Positions 26,559-34,919 are shown, counted from the stretch's first letter. The stretch is DNA of 64,000 nt from Lutibacter oricola (GCF_900106565.1 NZ_FNNJ01000010.1:1-64000), one strand, 5' to 3'. The notes: generated by a model not told the origin, from the sequence alone. Program-made: numbers and translations.

Positions 26559-27854
26559 ATGTTAGACAAGTTTTTTAAAATTACAGAAAATAAATCGACC
26601 TTAAAAACGGAGATTATTGCAGGTATTACAACATTTATGACAATGGTGTATATTTTAGCCGTAAATCCAGGTATATTAAGTGCTGCAGGAATGGATAAAG
26701 ATGCTGTATTTACAGCAACAGCTTTATCTGCAGTAATTGCTACATTAGTAATGGCTTTAGTTGCAAAATTACCTTTTGCATTGGCTCCAGGAATGGGATT
26801 AAACGCATTTTTTGCGTTTACAGTTGTATTAGGTATGGGATACTCTTGGGAGTTTGCTTTAACAGCAGTTTTTTTAGAGGGTATTATATTTCTTTTACTA
26901 ACAGCTTTTAATATTAGAGAGCTAATTGTAAACTCTATACCATTAAATTTAAAACACGCAGTATCTGTTGGTATTGGACTATTTATTGCTTTTATTGGTT
27001 TAAAAGGAACTGGATTAATTTCAGATAATCCAGCTACTTTAGTTCAATTAGGAGACATGAAAAATCCAGCTGTTTATGTTGGTTTAGTAGGTGTTTTAAT
27101 TATTGGTGTTTTATTAACTAGAAAAGTTAAAGGAGCAATTTTAATAGGTATTTTAGCTTCAACTATTTTAGGTTTATTTGTTGGTGTAACTGTAATTCCT
27201 GAAGACTTTACAGTAGTAAGTTTACCACCATCAATAGAGCCAATTTTCTTTAAATTCGATTTTTCTCAGGTATTTACAATAGATATGTTAATTGTTTTAT
27301 TTACATTTTTATTTGTAGATATGTTTGATACAGTTGGAACGCTAGTTGGTGTTTCTTCTAAATCTGGAATGTTAGATAAAGAAGGAAGAGTGCCAAGAGT
27401 TAAACAAGCTTTATTTGCAGATTCTATTGGAACATTTTTTGGAGCAATTTTAGGAACTTCAACAGTAACAACCTATGTAGAAAGTGCTGCTGGTGTTGCT
27501 GAAGGTGGAAAAACAGGTATGACAGCTTTAACTGTTGCAGCAATGTTTGCTTTATCGCTTTTCTTTGCGCCAGTATTTATGATTATTCCTGCTGCTGCAA
27601 CTGCTCCAGCTTTAATAATTGTAGGTTTGTTTATGATTTCACCAATAATGAAAATTGATTTAACGGACTATACAGAAGCTATTCCAGCGTTTTTTACTAT
27701 TGTAATGATGCCATTAACATATAGTATTGCTGAAGGGATTGTTTTTGGTATGTTATCTTATGTTTTCTTGAAGTTATTAACAGGAAAATTCAAAGAGATT
27801 AAACCAATTATGATAATTATTGCAATTCTATTTATTATCAAGTTTTTTGTATAA
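26559..27854 (+). CDS. NCS2 family purine permease (AzgA type)
   Basis: Inner-membrane nucleobase:proton symporter of 431 residues with 12 to 14 hydrophobic segments. The start T-E-I-I-A-G-I-T-T-F-M-T-M-V-Y-I-L-A and the A-P-G-M-G-L-N-A-F-F-A-F segment are characteristic of the AzgA/GhxP branch, which carries adenine, guanine or hypoxanthine. F-V-D-M-F-D-T-V-G-T-L holds the conserved acidic residues of the substrate site. It is cotranscribed with the DUF5020 gene and ends in a strong terminator. Confidence 0.93.
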   Translation: MLDKFFKITENKSTLKTEIIAGITTFMTMVYILAVNPGILSAAGMDKDAVFTATALSAVIATLVMALVAKLPFALAPGMGLNAFFAFTVVLGMGYSWEFALTAVFLEGIIFLLLTAFNIRELIVNSIPLNLKHAVSVGIGLFIAFIGLKGTGLISDNPATLVQLGDMKNPAVYVGLVGVLIIGVLLTRKVKGAILIGILASTILGLFVGVTVIPEDFTVVSLPPSIEPIFFKFDFSQVFTIDMLIVLFTFLFVDMFDTVGTLVGVSSKSGMLDKEGRVPRVKQALFADSIGTFFGAILGTSTVTTYVESAAGVAEGGKTGMTALTVAAMFALSLFFAPVFMIIPAAATAPALIIVGLFMISPIMKIDLTDYTEAIPAFFTIVMMPLTYSIAEGIVFGMLSYVFLKLLTGKFKEIKPIMIIIAILFIIKFFV

Positions 27855-27878
27855 TTAGATAGAATTTTAAAAAATAAT

Positions 27879-27913
27879 AAAGCCTTCATAAATTGTTTAT
27901 GAAGGCTTTTTAT
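27879..27913 (+). terminator. terminator of the DUF5020-permease unit
   Basis: Perfect 14-bp arms AAAGCCTTCATAAA (27879-27892) and TTTATGAAGGCTTT (27896-27909) around a 3-base loop, followed by T residues. Confidence 0.92.
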
Positions 27914-27957
27914 TTGGACGCTATTTTGTTAAATTGAGCATTTAAATTTGTAATAAA

Positions 27958-29127
27958 ATGAGAAACCTATTATTAATTATTTTAACAGTACTCTTATTTG
28001 CTAATTGTAATCAAATAAAAAAGGAAACTATGTTTAAAGATGATATTGAATTTTTAAAAAATATTGAAGGATTGGAAATATTAAGTTCTGGTAATTCTAA
28101 AATAGCCGTTTCAGGAATTTTACAAGGACGAGTTTTTACAAGTTCTTCAAAAGGAATGGAAGGTATAAGTTATGGATATTTTAATAAAAATTTAATTCTG
28201 AAGGAAGAATATAAAAACAATTTAACAGCAATGGGAGGTGAGGGTAGATTAATTTTTGCTCCTGAAGTTGGTAAATACGCTACGTTTTTTGCTCCAAATA
28301 CACCACAAACTGCTGAAACAATTGGCCCTTCGAAAGATATGAAATCGAAGAGGTTTATTGTTGAAAGTAAAACAGATAAATCTATAGTTTGTTCTAGCAC
28401 AATGAATATTTTAAATGCCAACAATTATACTTTTAACATAGATGTAAAGAGGAAAGTTTCAATTTTATCTTCAGAAGAAATTAAAAATGAATTAAATATT
28501 GCGTATAACAACGTTTCAGAAGTTGCTTTTAAAGTCGAATCTTGGGTTAAAAATATAGATTCAATTCAATGGTCAAAACAAAATGGATTACTTTCAATTT
28601 GGGATCTAGCCTGCGTTAAAACAACACCAAAAACAATTGTTATTATTCCTACAAAAAATAAGTTAGATTCGGTTACAAATTACTTTACTCCGTTAACTAA
28701 AGAGCGAATAAAAATAGAAAACGAAACTGTGTTTTATAAAGCCGATGCTAATTATATGAATAAGATTGGTATTCAGCCAGAAAATGTAAAAAACGTATTT
28801 GGTAGTTATTCACCAGAACTAAGTTTACTAACTATTTGTACTTTTAATTTTGTTGAAAATGAAGAATTGTATGCAAATTGTGTTTGGGGTCATACAAAGC
28901 CTTATAAAGGCGATGTAATTAATATTTTTAATGGTGAAGTAAATTCAGCTGAAGATAGAAATTGGCCTTTTTATGAGTTAGAAACTCTTTCAGCTCAATC
29001 GGAATTAAAACCAAATGAAGAACTTTATCATAGTCAAACAATTTTTCATTTTGAAGGCTCTAAATATGCATTAGATGTTATTTCTAAAAAACTTCTTGGT
29101 GTAGCATTAACTGAAATTAATATATAA
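27958..29127 (+). CDS. lipoprotein, DUF6786-like
   Basis: A 389-residue protein with lipoprotein signal ending L-F-A-N-C. The mature region is beta-rich, with G-G-E-G-R-L-I-F-A-P-E and F-A-P-N-T-P early on, T-P-K-T-I-V-I-I-P in the middle and H-S-Q-T-I-F-H-F-E-G near the end. This resembles proteins listed as DUF6786, which have a galactose-mutarotase-like look. Assignment is from memory of the pattern and is tentative. It stands alone between two terminators. A role in carbohydrate handling is possible but nothing nearby supports it. Confidence 0.7.
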   Translation: MRNLLLIILTVLLFANCNQIKKETMFKDDIEFLKNIEGLEILSSGNSKIAVSGILQGRVFTSSSKGMEGISYGYFNKNLILKEEYKNNLTAMGGEGRLIFAPEVGKYATFFAPNTPQTAETIGPSKDMKSKRFIVESKTDKSIVCSSTMNILNANNYTFNIDVKRKVSILSSEEIKNELNIAYNNVSEVAFKVESWVKNIDSIQWSKQNGLLSIWDLACVKTTPKTIVIIPTKNKLDSVTNYFTPLTKERIKIENETVFYKADANYMNKIGIQPENVKNVFGSYSPELSLLTICTFNFVENEELYANCVWGHTKPYKGDVINIFNGEVNSAEDRNWPFYELETLSAQSELKPNEELYHSQTIFHFEGSKYALDVISKKLLGVALTEINI

Positions 29128-29165
29128 AAAAATCCCCTTTTTGATAAACTCAGAAAGGGGATATA
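29126..29165. terminator. bidirectional terminator between lipoprotein gene and uracil permease
   Basis: ATCCCCTTT and AAAGGGGAT pair around an A/T-rich loop, with A and T tracts on the outside. The T tract is stronger on the minus strand, for the permease. Confidence 0.85.
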
Positions 29166-29206
29166 TTATTTAATTTTTTTATGCCAAAGCCTTAAAAAAA
29201 TGTATT

Positions 29207-30442
29207 TTATTCTTCAATATGGCTACCTTTTATAGGTGTTGATTTGCTTGGTAAAACAAGATTTAAAATAACACCAACAATTGAAGCTAAACCGATACCT
29301 GCTAAAGAAAAATTACCATAACTCATTTGAGCTCCACCAATACCAATTGTTAAAATAATAGAAACAATTACTTGATTTCGTGTTTTAGAAAAATCTGTTT
29401 TAGCATCAATTAAAGTTTTAATACCAATACTTGCAATCATTCCAAATAATAATAACATAATTCCGCCTAAAACAGCTCCAGGAATTGTTTTTAACAATGC
29501 ACTAATTTTTCCTACTAAAGAGAATACAATTGCCGTAACCGCCGCAATACGTAAAACTCTTGGGTCTGTAATTTTTGTTAAAGCAACTGCTCCAGTAACC
29601 TCACTATAAGTTGTGTTAGGTGGACCACCTAAAAAACCAGCAAAAGCAGTTGCAACACCATCTCCAAGTAACGTTCTGTGTAAACCTGGTTCTTTTACAA
29701 ATTCTTTATCTGCAACACCTCCAATAGCATACATATCTCCAATATGTTCTATAATAGGAGCAACAGCAACAGGAATCATATAAACAATTGCTGCCCAATT
29801 AAATTCTGGTGTTGTAAATTTAGGTAACGCAAACCAAGCAGCTTCACTAACAGGTGTAAAGTCTACCAAGCCAGCTATAATTGAAATAATATAACCAACA
29901 ACAATACCAATAAAAATTGGAATTAATTTTAATATTCCTTTTGCATAAACTACAATTACAATTGCTGTAATTAAAACAGACATTGCAATTAACCAATTAG
30001 TTTTAGCCATATCTACACCTACTGAAGCTAGTGATAATCCAATAATCATAATTACTGGCCCTACTACAATTGAAGGGAATATTTTTTCGATAACTTTTAA
30101 TCCCCATAGTTTTACAATTGCCGAAACAATACCGTAAACAATACCAACAGCAATTAAACCTCCCAATGTGCCAGGATAGCCGTAAAGCTTAGTAGCAGCA
30201 ACAATAGGCGCTATAAAAGCAAAACTACTACCTAAAAATACAGGAACTTTACCTTTGGTAATAATATGAAAAATAAGAGTACCTACACCAGCAGTAAATA
30301 AAGCTACTGCAGGGTCAATATCAATTAATAATGGAACTAAAACGGTAGCACCAAAAGCAACAAATAAAAATTGGATTCCAATAATTATTCGCTTCGGCGT
30401 ACTTTTAATTTCTGAAGTGTTGTTAGTTTGTGTTGGTTTCAT
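29207..30442 (-). CDS. uracil/xanthine permease family transporter (UraA type)
   Basis: NCS2 carrier of 411 residues with about 12 to 14 hydrophobic segments, from the UraA/UacT-like branch. It is distinct from the AzgA-type carrier at 26559. Diagnostic segments are F-V-A-F-G-A-T-V-L-V-P-L-L, F-L-G-S-S-F-A-F-I-A-P and E-H-I-G-D-M-Y-A-I-G, with substrate-site Glu and His. G-G-P-P-N-T-T-Y-S-E follows. Probably takes up uracil or a related pyrimidine with protons. A -7-like TAATTTTG lies upstream (30468-30475, minus). Confidence 0.92.
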   Translation of the reverse strand: MKPTQTNNTSEIKSTPKRIIIGIQFLFVAFGATVLVPLLIDIDPAVALFTAGVGTLIFHIITKGKVPVFLGSSFAFIAPIVAATKLYGYPGTLGGLIAVGIVYGIVSAIVKLWGLKVIEKIFPSIVVGPVIMIIGLSLASVGVDMAKTNWLIAMSVLITAIVIVVYAKGILKLIPIFIGIVVGYIISIIAGLVDFTPVSEAAWFALPKFTTPEFNWAAIVYMIPVAVAPIIEHIGDMYAIGGVADKEFVKEPGLHRTLLGDGVATAFAGFLGGPPNTTYSEVTGAVALTKITDPRVLRIAAVTAIVFSLVGKISALLKTIPGAVLGGIMLLLFGMIASIGIKTLIDAKTDFSKTRNQVIVSIILTIGIGGAQMSYGNFSLAGIGLASIVGVILNLVLPSKSTPIKGSHIEE

Positions 30443-30477
30443 TTTTGGTTTTAAATTTAAAATCCCACAAAATTAAC

Positions 30478-30522
30478 CATAAAAACAGAACAATCTAAAT
30501 ATCAAGGTTTAGATTGTTCTGT
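30478..30522 (-). terminator. terminator of the first TonB receptor gene
   Basis: Perfect 15-bp arms: ACAGAACAATCTAAA (30485-30499) and TTTAGATTGTTCTGT (30508-30522), 8-base loop. On the minus strand it is followed by a T run. It lies 29 bp after the receptor stop and before the permease start region. Confidence 0.88.
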
Positions 30523-30550
30523 GAATATCTTATTTATATTAATTCTTAAT

Positions 30551-32827
30551 TTAAATACTGATTTTTAGACTAGCTACAACGTTTCTTCCAATATTTTGAA
30601 TACCATTAGATTTTAAACGTGATAGATGTGAAATATAACCTTTATCTAATGCGTTATTTAAGTTTAAGTTAAAATCTAAATTTACTTTATTAAAAGAGTA
30701 AGAAGTACCAGCACCAAAATTTAATAGGTTGTAACTAGAGGTAGGTGTTTCAAATACCCCAACATTATCTTGTTTAAAGGTGTTTTCATAGGTAAGTGAT
30801 AGAAAATTATTTTTGAATTTACCTATTGAATTGAATTCAGCTCTAAGTGTATTTGTAAGTTTATTTGCAGGGATTAATGGTAAATACTCGCCATTATCTT
30901 GCTTACCAATAACCATTTCGAAGTTACTGTAAATATGCAGCCAATCTAATGGGTGAGGGTGTAAGTGTAATCCAAACTCACCACCATATAATTTAGCATC
31001 ATCTTGTATGTATTCATACACTTCAAAGCCATCTTCAACTTCTCTAGTTGGTGAAATAAATATATAGTCTGAAATATAGTTATAAAAACCGTTTACTGTA
31101 ATTTCAAAATGATTGGTTTTATATTCTAAAGATAAATCACTTTGGTAATTACGTTCGCTATCTAAATCGCTGTTTCCTAATTCAAAACGATTACTTCCAT
31201 GATGAACACCGTTAGAAGATAATTCAGATAAATTTGGAGCTTTAAAACCTGAAGCTAAATTTAATCTAGTTTCTATATTGTTAAACAACGTTGTTTTATA
31301 ACCTAAAGAAGCAGAAATGTTTTCAAATGATTTATCTAAAGCATTAAATACGTGTAATTCGTCTTCATGTGCAATAATGTGTTCTTCTGTGTCTAAACTT
31401 CTATAGTCAAAACGAACACCACCTTGTAAATTATGAATTCCTTTTGAGTAAATAGCTGTTGCCATAACTCCAATATCATTTGTTTTTGCATTCGGAATTA
31501 AAATTTCTTCTCCACCATTTTCATTAGTTTGATGCATTCCTTGAACTCCAACAATAGCTTCAAAATTTTCTGATTTTGGTAAATGCCATTTTACATCGTA
31601 GTTATACGTTTTTAATTTTAAAAGAATTGAAGGATCAAAAACTTCTTCGTGTTCATCGTGCTCGTCTTCATCGAGATCTCCTTCTTCGTGTTCATCATGG
31701 TGATGCTCATCTTCAAATTCTTTACGAGTGTTAAAAGTATAACCACCAATTGCTGTAATTTTAGATTCACCTAAAAATATAGTATTGTCAAAACTTATCA
31801 TTTTTGTAGTTAAATCTTGATAAGGTAATTCTAAATGCTTTTCAGTTGTTTGCTCTCCAATTTCTTCTGGAATTCCAATATTGCTTCTGTTGTAAGAAAA
31901 ACGTAAAGCACTTGAAATAAATTTATTATTATATCCAATAGCAGAATTAAAGTTTGTTTCATTAAAACGAGTGTTTGATACTCTGTAAACATCACTAGTT
32001 TTATAATCGCTATGTTCGCTACGGGAACCATTTGCTAAAAATTTCCAAGAGTTGAATGATTTTTTAAAACCAAAATGAGTTTTAGATCCTTCAGTATTAG
32101 AAAAATAAGTATGACCAGCGTTTAGATCTAATTCGTTAGTTTTTGCAAATTTAGCAGGGTTAAAGTACAACACACCACCTAAAGCATCTGAACCATATAA
32201 TAATGATGCAGGGCCTTTAATTACTTCTAAGCTTTCTATGCTAGAATCATCTACACCTAAGCCGTGCTCGTCTCCCCACTGTTGGTTTTCTAAACGAATA
32301 CCAGAGCTATAAACAAGTACTCTATTACCACGTAACCCTCTAATTACAGGTTTACCTATACCAATACCTGTTGATACCGTTTCAACTCCAGGAATGGTGT
32401 TTATACCATCATTTAAAGTTACAGCTCCTTGATTTTGAATTTGTTTAAGAGTTGTTTTTTCAACCTTCATTACATTTTGGCTTTGTAATTTGTTGAAAGG
32501 AGTAGAAATAATTACTTCATCCATTTTAAAAACTGATTCTTTTAAAACAAAGTTTAAAGTTGTTATTTCTTGCGTTAATTTAATTGTTTTTATTTCTGTT
32601 TTATATCCAATATAAGCAACAGTAATTTTTAAGGTGTTACTTGGTAAATTAGTTAATTCGAAATATCCTTTTTCATTGGTTGAAGTACCTTTGTGTAGTT
32701 CATTAATGTAAACTTCAACACCTAATAGTTTCTCATTTTCAGTATTTGTAATGGTACCAGTAATGGTGTTTTGAGAATGCAAAACAGCAGATAATCCTAC
32801 AAATAGGATTAAAATATATGATTTCAT
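30551..32827 (-). CDS. TonB-dependent receptor with His/Asp/Glu-rich loop, probable metal (zinc) uptake
   Basis: Outer-membrane receptor of 758 residues. The signal peptide ends near V-L-H-S-Q. A CarboxypepD_reg-like domain (about 20-105) precedes the plug, with V-I-R-G-L-R-G-N-R-V-L-V and E-V-I-K-G-P-A-S-L-L-Y-G-S-D-A-L-G-G-V. The barrel follows and ends in an aromatic-poor V-A-S-L-K-I-S-I. About residues 370-397 form a dense His/Asp/Glu segment, as in zinc receptors such as ZnuD. It is directly downstream of a small His/Cys-rich protein gene, and a Zur-like regulator is nearby. Zinc is the likely cargo, by inference. A paralogue lies at 34920. Confidence 0.9.
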   Translation of the reverse strand: MKSYILILFVGLSAVLHSQNTITGTITNTENEKLLGVEVYINELHKGTSTNEKGYFELTNLPSNTLKITVAYIGYKTEIKTIKLTQEITTLNFVLKESVFKMDEVIISTPFNKLQSQNVMKVEKTTLKQIQNQGAVTLNDGINTIPGVETVSTGIGIGKPVIRGLRGNRVLVYSSGIRLENQQWGDEHGLGVDDSSIESLEVIKGPASLLYGSDALGGVLYFNPAKFAKTNELDLNAGHTYFSNTEGSKTHFGFKKSFNSWKFLANGSRSEHSDYKTSDVYRVSNTRFNETNFNSAIGYNNKFISSALRFSYNRSNIGIPEEIGEQTTEKHLELPYQDLTTKMISFDNTIFLGESKITAIGGYTFNTRKEFEDEHHHDEHEEGDLDEDEHDEHEEVFDPSILLKLKTYNYDVKWHLPKSENFEAIVGVQGMHQTNENGGEEILIPNAKTNDIGVMATAIYSKGIHNLQGGVRFDYRSLDTEEHIIAHEDELHVFNALDKSFENISASLGYKTTLFNNIETRLNLASGFKAPNLSELSSNGVHHGSNRFELGNSDLDSERNYQSDLSLEYKTNHFEITVNGFYNYISDYIFISPTREVEDGFEVYEYIQDDAKLYGGEFGLHLHPHPLDWLHIYSNFEMVIGKQDNGEYLPLIPANKLTNTLRAEFNSIGKFKNNFLSLTYENTFKQDNVGVFETPTSSYNLLNFGAGTSYSFNKVNLDFNLNLNNALDKGYISHLSRLKSNGIQNIGRNVVASLKISI

Positions 32828-32868
32828 ATATGATTTATTTTATTGTTTAATATTATTATGTAATACGG

Positions 32869-33150
32869 TTAAAACAATAAAATTGGTGGAGCTCTTGAAG
32901 ATTTATGTGTAAGTTGAGTTGAAACTAATTTAGTTTCAGAAGTAATAATTTTTGAATCAAATAAAGAGTAGGTTGTTTTTATAACTTCAGAAGGAAAATC
33001 AATAGAATTTTGATTTATTTTGAAATGAAAAACAGAACAATCTTCTTTATGTTCATCAATATGTAAATCATTAGTAGTACAAACTTCATGACAATGATGT
33101 TCAAAAGAATGAACAAATTGCACAGCAAATGGTAGCAATATAGCCGCCAA
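32869..33150 (-). CDS. small His/Cys-rich protein, HYC_CC_PP-like
   Basis: Listed from the first standard start, TTG at 33150 (93 residues). Homology to the second copy at 37200 continues upstream of this TTG through K-H-I-I-S to an ATT codon at 33189, so the real product is probably 106 residues. It has a hydrophobic N-terminal helix, then F-E-H-H-C-H-E-V-C, D-L-H-I-D-E-H, D-C-S-V-F-H-F and a C-terminal S-S-R-A-P-P-I-L-L-F. The spaced His and Cys and the R-x-P-P ending recall proteins I know as HYC_CC_PP. It probably binds metal in the periplasm. Its stop is 41 bp from the TonB receptor start. Confidence 0.75.
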   Translation of the reverse strand: MAAILLPFAVQFVHSFEHHCHEVCTTNDLHIDEHKEDCSVFHFKINQNSIDFPSEVIKTTYSLFDSKIITSETKLVSTQLTHKSSRAPPILLF

Positions 33151-33206
33151 TAATACATTTGAAATTATATGTTTTAGTACTGTTTTAATGTTTTTTTAAT
33201 TTTTAG

Positions 33207-33246
33207 CAAAAGTAGTTATTAAATATGTATATGCAACTTTATAGCA
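33207..33246 (-). promoter_or_regulatory. promoter of the first small His/Cys protein, with partial Zur-like site
   Basis: On the minus strand TTG (33237-33235), 19 bases, then TACTTTTG (33214-33207). TGCAACT at 33232-33238 on the plus strand equals one arm of the Zur-like palindromes near 34375 and covers the -33; the other arm is diverged (TATAGCA). Confidence 0.6.
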
Positions 33247-33298
33247 ATAAAATTGATATTTATCATTATATTAGTATTAAAACGTTTTATGTTAAAAA

Positions 33299-33961
33299 TT
33301 ATATCATTTTTTGATTAATTATTTTGAAAAAATCATCTCTAAATGATTTTTCTTTAAAACAACCACCGTATTCAAGTGTGGTAGTAAAGCTACTTTTATC
33401 TTTTATACCTCTAGAAGATACACACAAATGTTTAGCGTTAATCATTACAATTACATCTTCAGTATTTAAGGTTACTTGTAAGTCTTTTAAAATTTGTAAT
33501 GATAATCGTTCTTGTACTTGTGGTCTATGTGAATAATAATCTACCAAACGATTTATTTTAGACAAACCTACTACTTTGTCTTTTGGTATATAAGCAATAT
33601 GAGCGTGCCCTGTAATTGGTAAAAAATGATGTTCACAAGCAGAATCTATAGTAATATTTTGCTCAACTAGCATTTTTTTGTAGTCATATTTATTTTCAAA
33701 TACTGAAAGTTTTGGTTTATTCTCTGGGTTTAAGCCATAAAAAAGCTCCTTTACATACATTTTAGCAACACGGTACGGTGTTCCTGATAAACTATCATCA
33801 GTTAAATCTAGTCCAAGTTCTTCCATTATTTTACCAAAATAATGTTGAATATTTTTAATTTTTTCATCATTAGATTTTTCAAAAGCATTGGCACGCATTG
33901 GTGTATCTACGTTAGAAGAAATATGGTTGTCTCCTATAATATCTATTTGTTCTTTATTCAT
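33299..33961 (-). CDS. folE: GTP cyclohydrolase I
   Basis: Converts GTP to dihydroneopterin triphosphate, the first step to folate and also to 7-deazaguanines. The 220 residues include the zinc motif A-C-E-H-H-F-L-P with Cys and His ligands, and H-L-C-V-S-S-R-G with the third Cys. G-T-P-Y-R-V-A-K-M-Y and H-R-P-Q-V-Q-E-R-L are typical. It is the zinc-dependent FolE fold, not FolE2. The first 8 bases overlap merC, so it shares the Zur-controlled promoter. Extra FolE copies in Zur regulons are known, probably to protect folate synthesis during zinc limitation. Whether a second folE exists here is not visible. Confidence 0.95.
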   Translation of the reverse strand: MNKEQIDIIGDNHISSNVDTPMRANAFEKSNDEKIKNIQHYFGKIMEELGLDLTDDSLSGTPYRVAKMYVKELFYGLNPENKPKLSVFENKYDYKKMLVEQNITIDSACEHHFLPITGHAHIAYIPKDKVVGLSKINRLVDYYSHRPQVQERLSLQILKDLQVTLNTEDVIVMINAKHLCVSSRGIKDKSSFTTTLEYGGCFKEKSFRDDFFKIINQKMI

Positions 33962-34358
33962 AATTTGTACAGCATTTATCGTTTTTACATTGGCAATACT
34001 TTAAATTGTAGATATGAACTACAATTAGTGAAAACCCTGCAATATATTTTAGTAGTTCAATTAAGTGTATAGAGTGTATACTTTCACTTAAAATTGCAAA
34101 AAAAAGAGTACTCCAGCTTATCCATAATATTGGTTTTATAATTTTACTTGTAGTAGTTTGTGTTGATTTATAAACAGCAAAAAACGAAACTAAAAGAAAA
34201 AGATAATCTATCAATCGCCACCAAGAGGGAGCTGTTTCACAACAAGTTGAAGAGCAAGTTTGTGCAATAAAAAGAAAAGGTGTAGCAATACAATGTATTA
34301 AACATAAAGTACTTGCAAAAGCACCTAGAGAATCTGGTTTATTTAATATTAATTTCAT
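33954..34358 (-). CDS. MerC domain membrane protein
   Basis: A 134-residue protein with four hydrophobic segments. The N-terminal helix holds L-C-L-I-H-C, the MerC-type metal Cys pair. A C-S-S-T-C-C cluster sits in the first loop, and a Cys-rich tail (Y-C-Q-C-K-N-D-K-C-C) closes the protein. MerC proteins move mercury or, in other settings, other thiophilic metals across the inner membrane. Here the position, divergent from a Zur-like gene and overlapping folE, suggests zinc handling. No mer genes are near. Confidence 0.88.
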   Translation of the reverse strand: MKLILNKPDSLGAFASTLCLIHCIATPFLFIAQTCSSTCCETAPSWWRLIDYLFLLVSFFAVYKSTQTTTSKIIKPILWISWSTLFFAILSESIHSIHLIELLKYIAGFSLIVVHIYNLKYCQCKNDKCCTNYE

Positions 34359-34374
34359 GACTGTTTTTTCTTAA

Positions 34375-34389
34375 TGCAACTAAGTTGCA
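34375..34389. promoter_or_regulatory. Zur-like box A
   Basis: TGCAACTAAGTTGCA, a perfect 15-bp palindrome with one central base. It touches the -7 element of the merC-folE promoter and covers its likely transcription start. Confidence 0.8.
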
Positions 34390-34417
34390 AATATAAAAAC
34401 ATTTCTTGTTATTACAA
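34388..34417 (-). promoter_or_regulatory. merC-folE promoter
   Basis: On the minus strand TTG (34417-34415), 19 bases, then TATATTTG (34395-34388), an exact Bacteroidota promoter. Box B contains its -33 and box A overlaps its -7, so a bound regulator would block it. Confidence 0.8.
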
Positions 34418-34436
34418 CTAAGTTGTATTAAATTTG
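34406..34436 (+). promoter_or_regulatory. zur-like gene promoter
   Basis: TTG (34406-34408), 20 bases, then TAAATTTG (34429-34436). Box B lies inside the spacer, so the regulator gene is probably autoregulated. Only 4 bases lie between the -7 element and the ATG at 34441, so the mRNA may be leaderless. Confidence 0.7.
34413..34427. promoter_or_regulatory. Zur-like box B
   Basis: TACAACTAAGTTGTA, a perfect 15-bp palindrome that differs from box A only in one symmetrical base pair. It lies between the -33 and -7 of the regulator promoter and on the -33 of the divergent merC-folE promoter. Confidence 0.8.
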
Positions 34437-34440
34437 CTGT

Positions 34441-34824
34441 ATGGGAATTATTCGGAAAACAAAATCTGTTGAAGCATTATTAAATCAATTTAAAAATTAT
34501 GATGGCGCTATTTCTGTAATAGAATTAATAAACCGTTTAAATTCTGAAATGAATAAGACAACCATTTACCGTGTTTTAAATAAATTGGAAGAAGATGGTA
34601 TTTTGCATTCTTTTTTAGCCACAGATGGAAATAAATGGTATGCAGAGTGTAAAGGCTGTTCGGTTTCTAGTCATCACGATGTACATCCTCATTTTCAATG
34701 TTTAGAGTGTGGAAAAGTAGATTGCTTAACAATGGATATTAATATTCCAAAAATCCCAAACAGAGAAATTATATCTTCACAATTATTAATTCAAGGAGTA
34801 TGTGAAAAATGCTTGGTTAATTAA
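34441..34824 (+). CDS. zur: Fur family transcriptional regulator, probable Zur
   Basis: A 127-residue metal-responsive repressor. The winged helix includes N-K-T-T-I-Y-R-V-L-N-K-L-E-E-D-G-I, the recognition part of Fur proteins. C-K-G-C-S-V-S-S-H-H-D-V-H-P-H-F holds the regulatory metal residues, and two CxxC pairs (F-Q-C-L-E-C and V-C-E-K-C) form the structural zinc site. Zinc rather than iron is inferred from the neighbours: MerC, zinc-dependent FolE, small His/Cys proteins and TonB receptors. Two palindromes in its divergent promoter region are the probable binding sites. Confidence 0.88.
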   Translation: MGIIRKTKSVEALLNQFKNYDGAISVIELINRLNSEMNKTTIYRVLNKLEEDGILHSFLATDGNKWYAECKGCSVSSHHDVHPHFQCLECGKVDCLTMDINIPKIPNREIISSQLLIQGVCEKCLVN

Positions 34825-34857
34825 ATTTTAAGTAAATAGTTTTTATATAAATAATAG

Positions 34858-34894
34858 CGCCAATGTTTTTAATATAGTTGTTAAAACATTGGCG
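34858..34894. terminator. bidirectional terminator between zur-like gene and second TonB receptor
   Basis: Perfect 12-bp arms CGCCAATGTTTT (34858-34869) and AAAACATTGGCG (34883-34894), 13-base loop. T-rich sequence follows on both strands, though without a long pure T run. Confidence 0.75.
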
Positions 34895-34919
34895 TTACTT
34901 TTATCTTTAAAATAGATTT

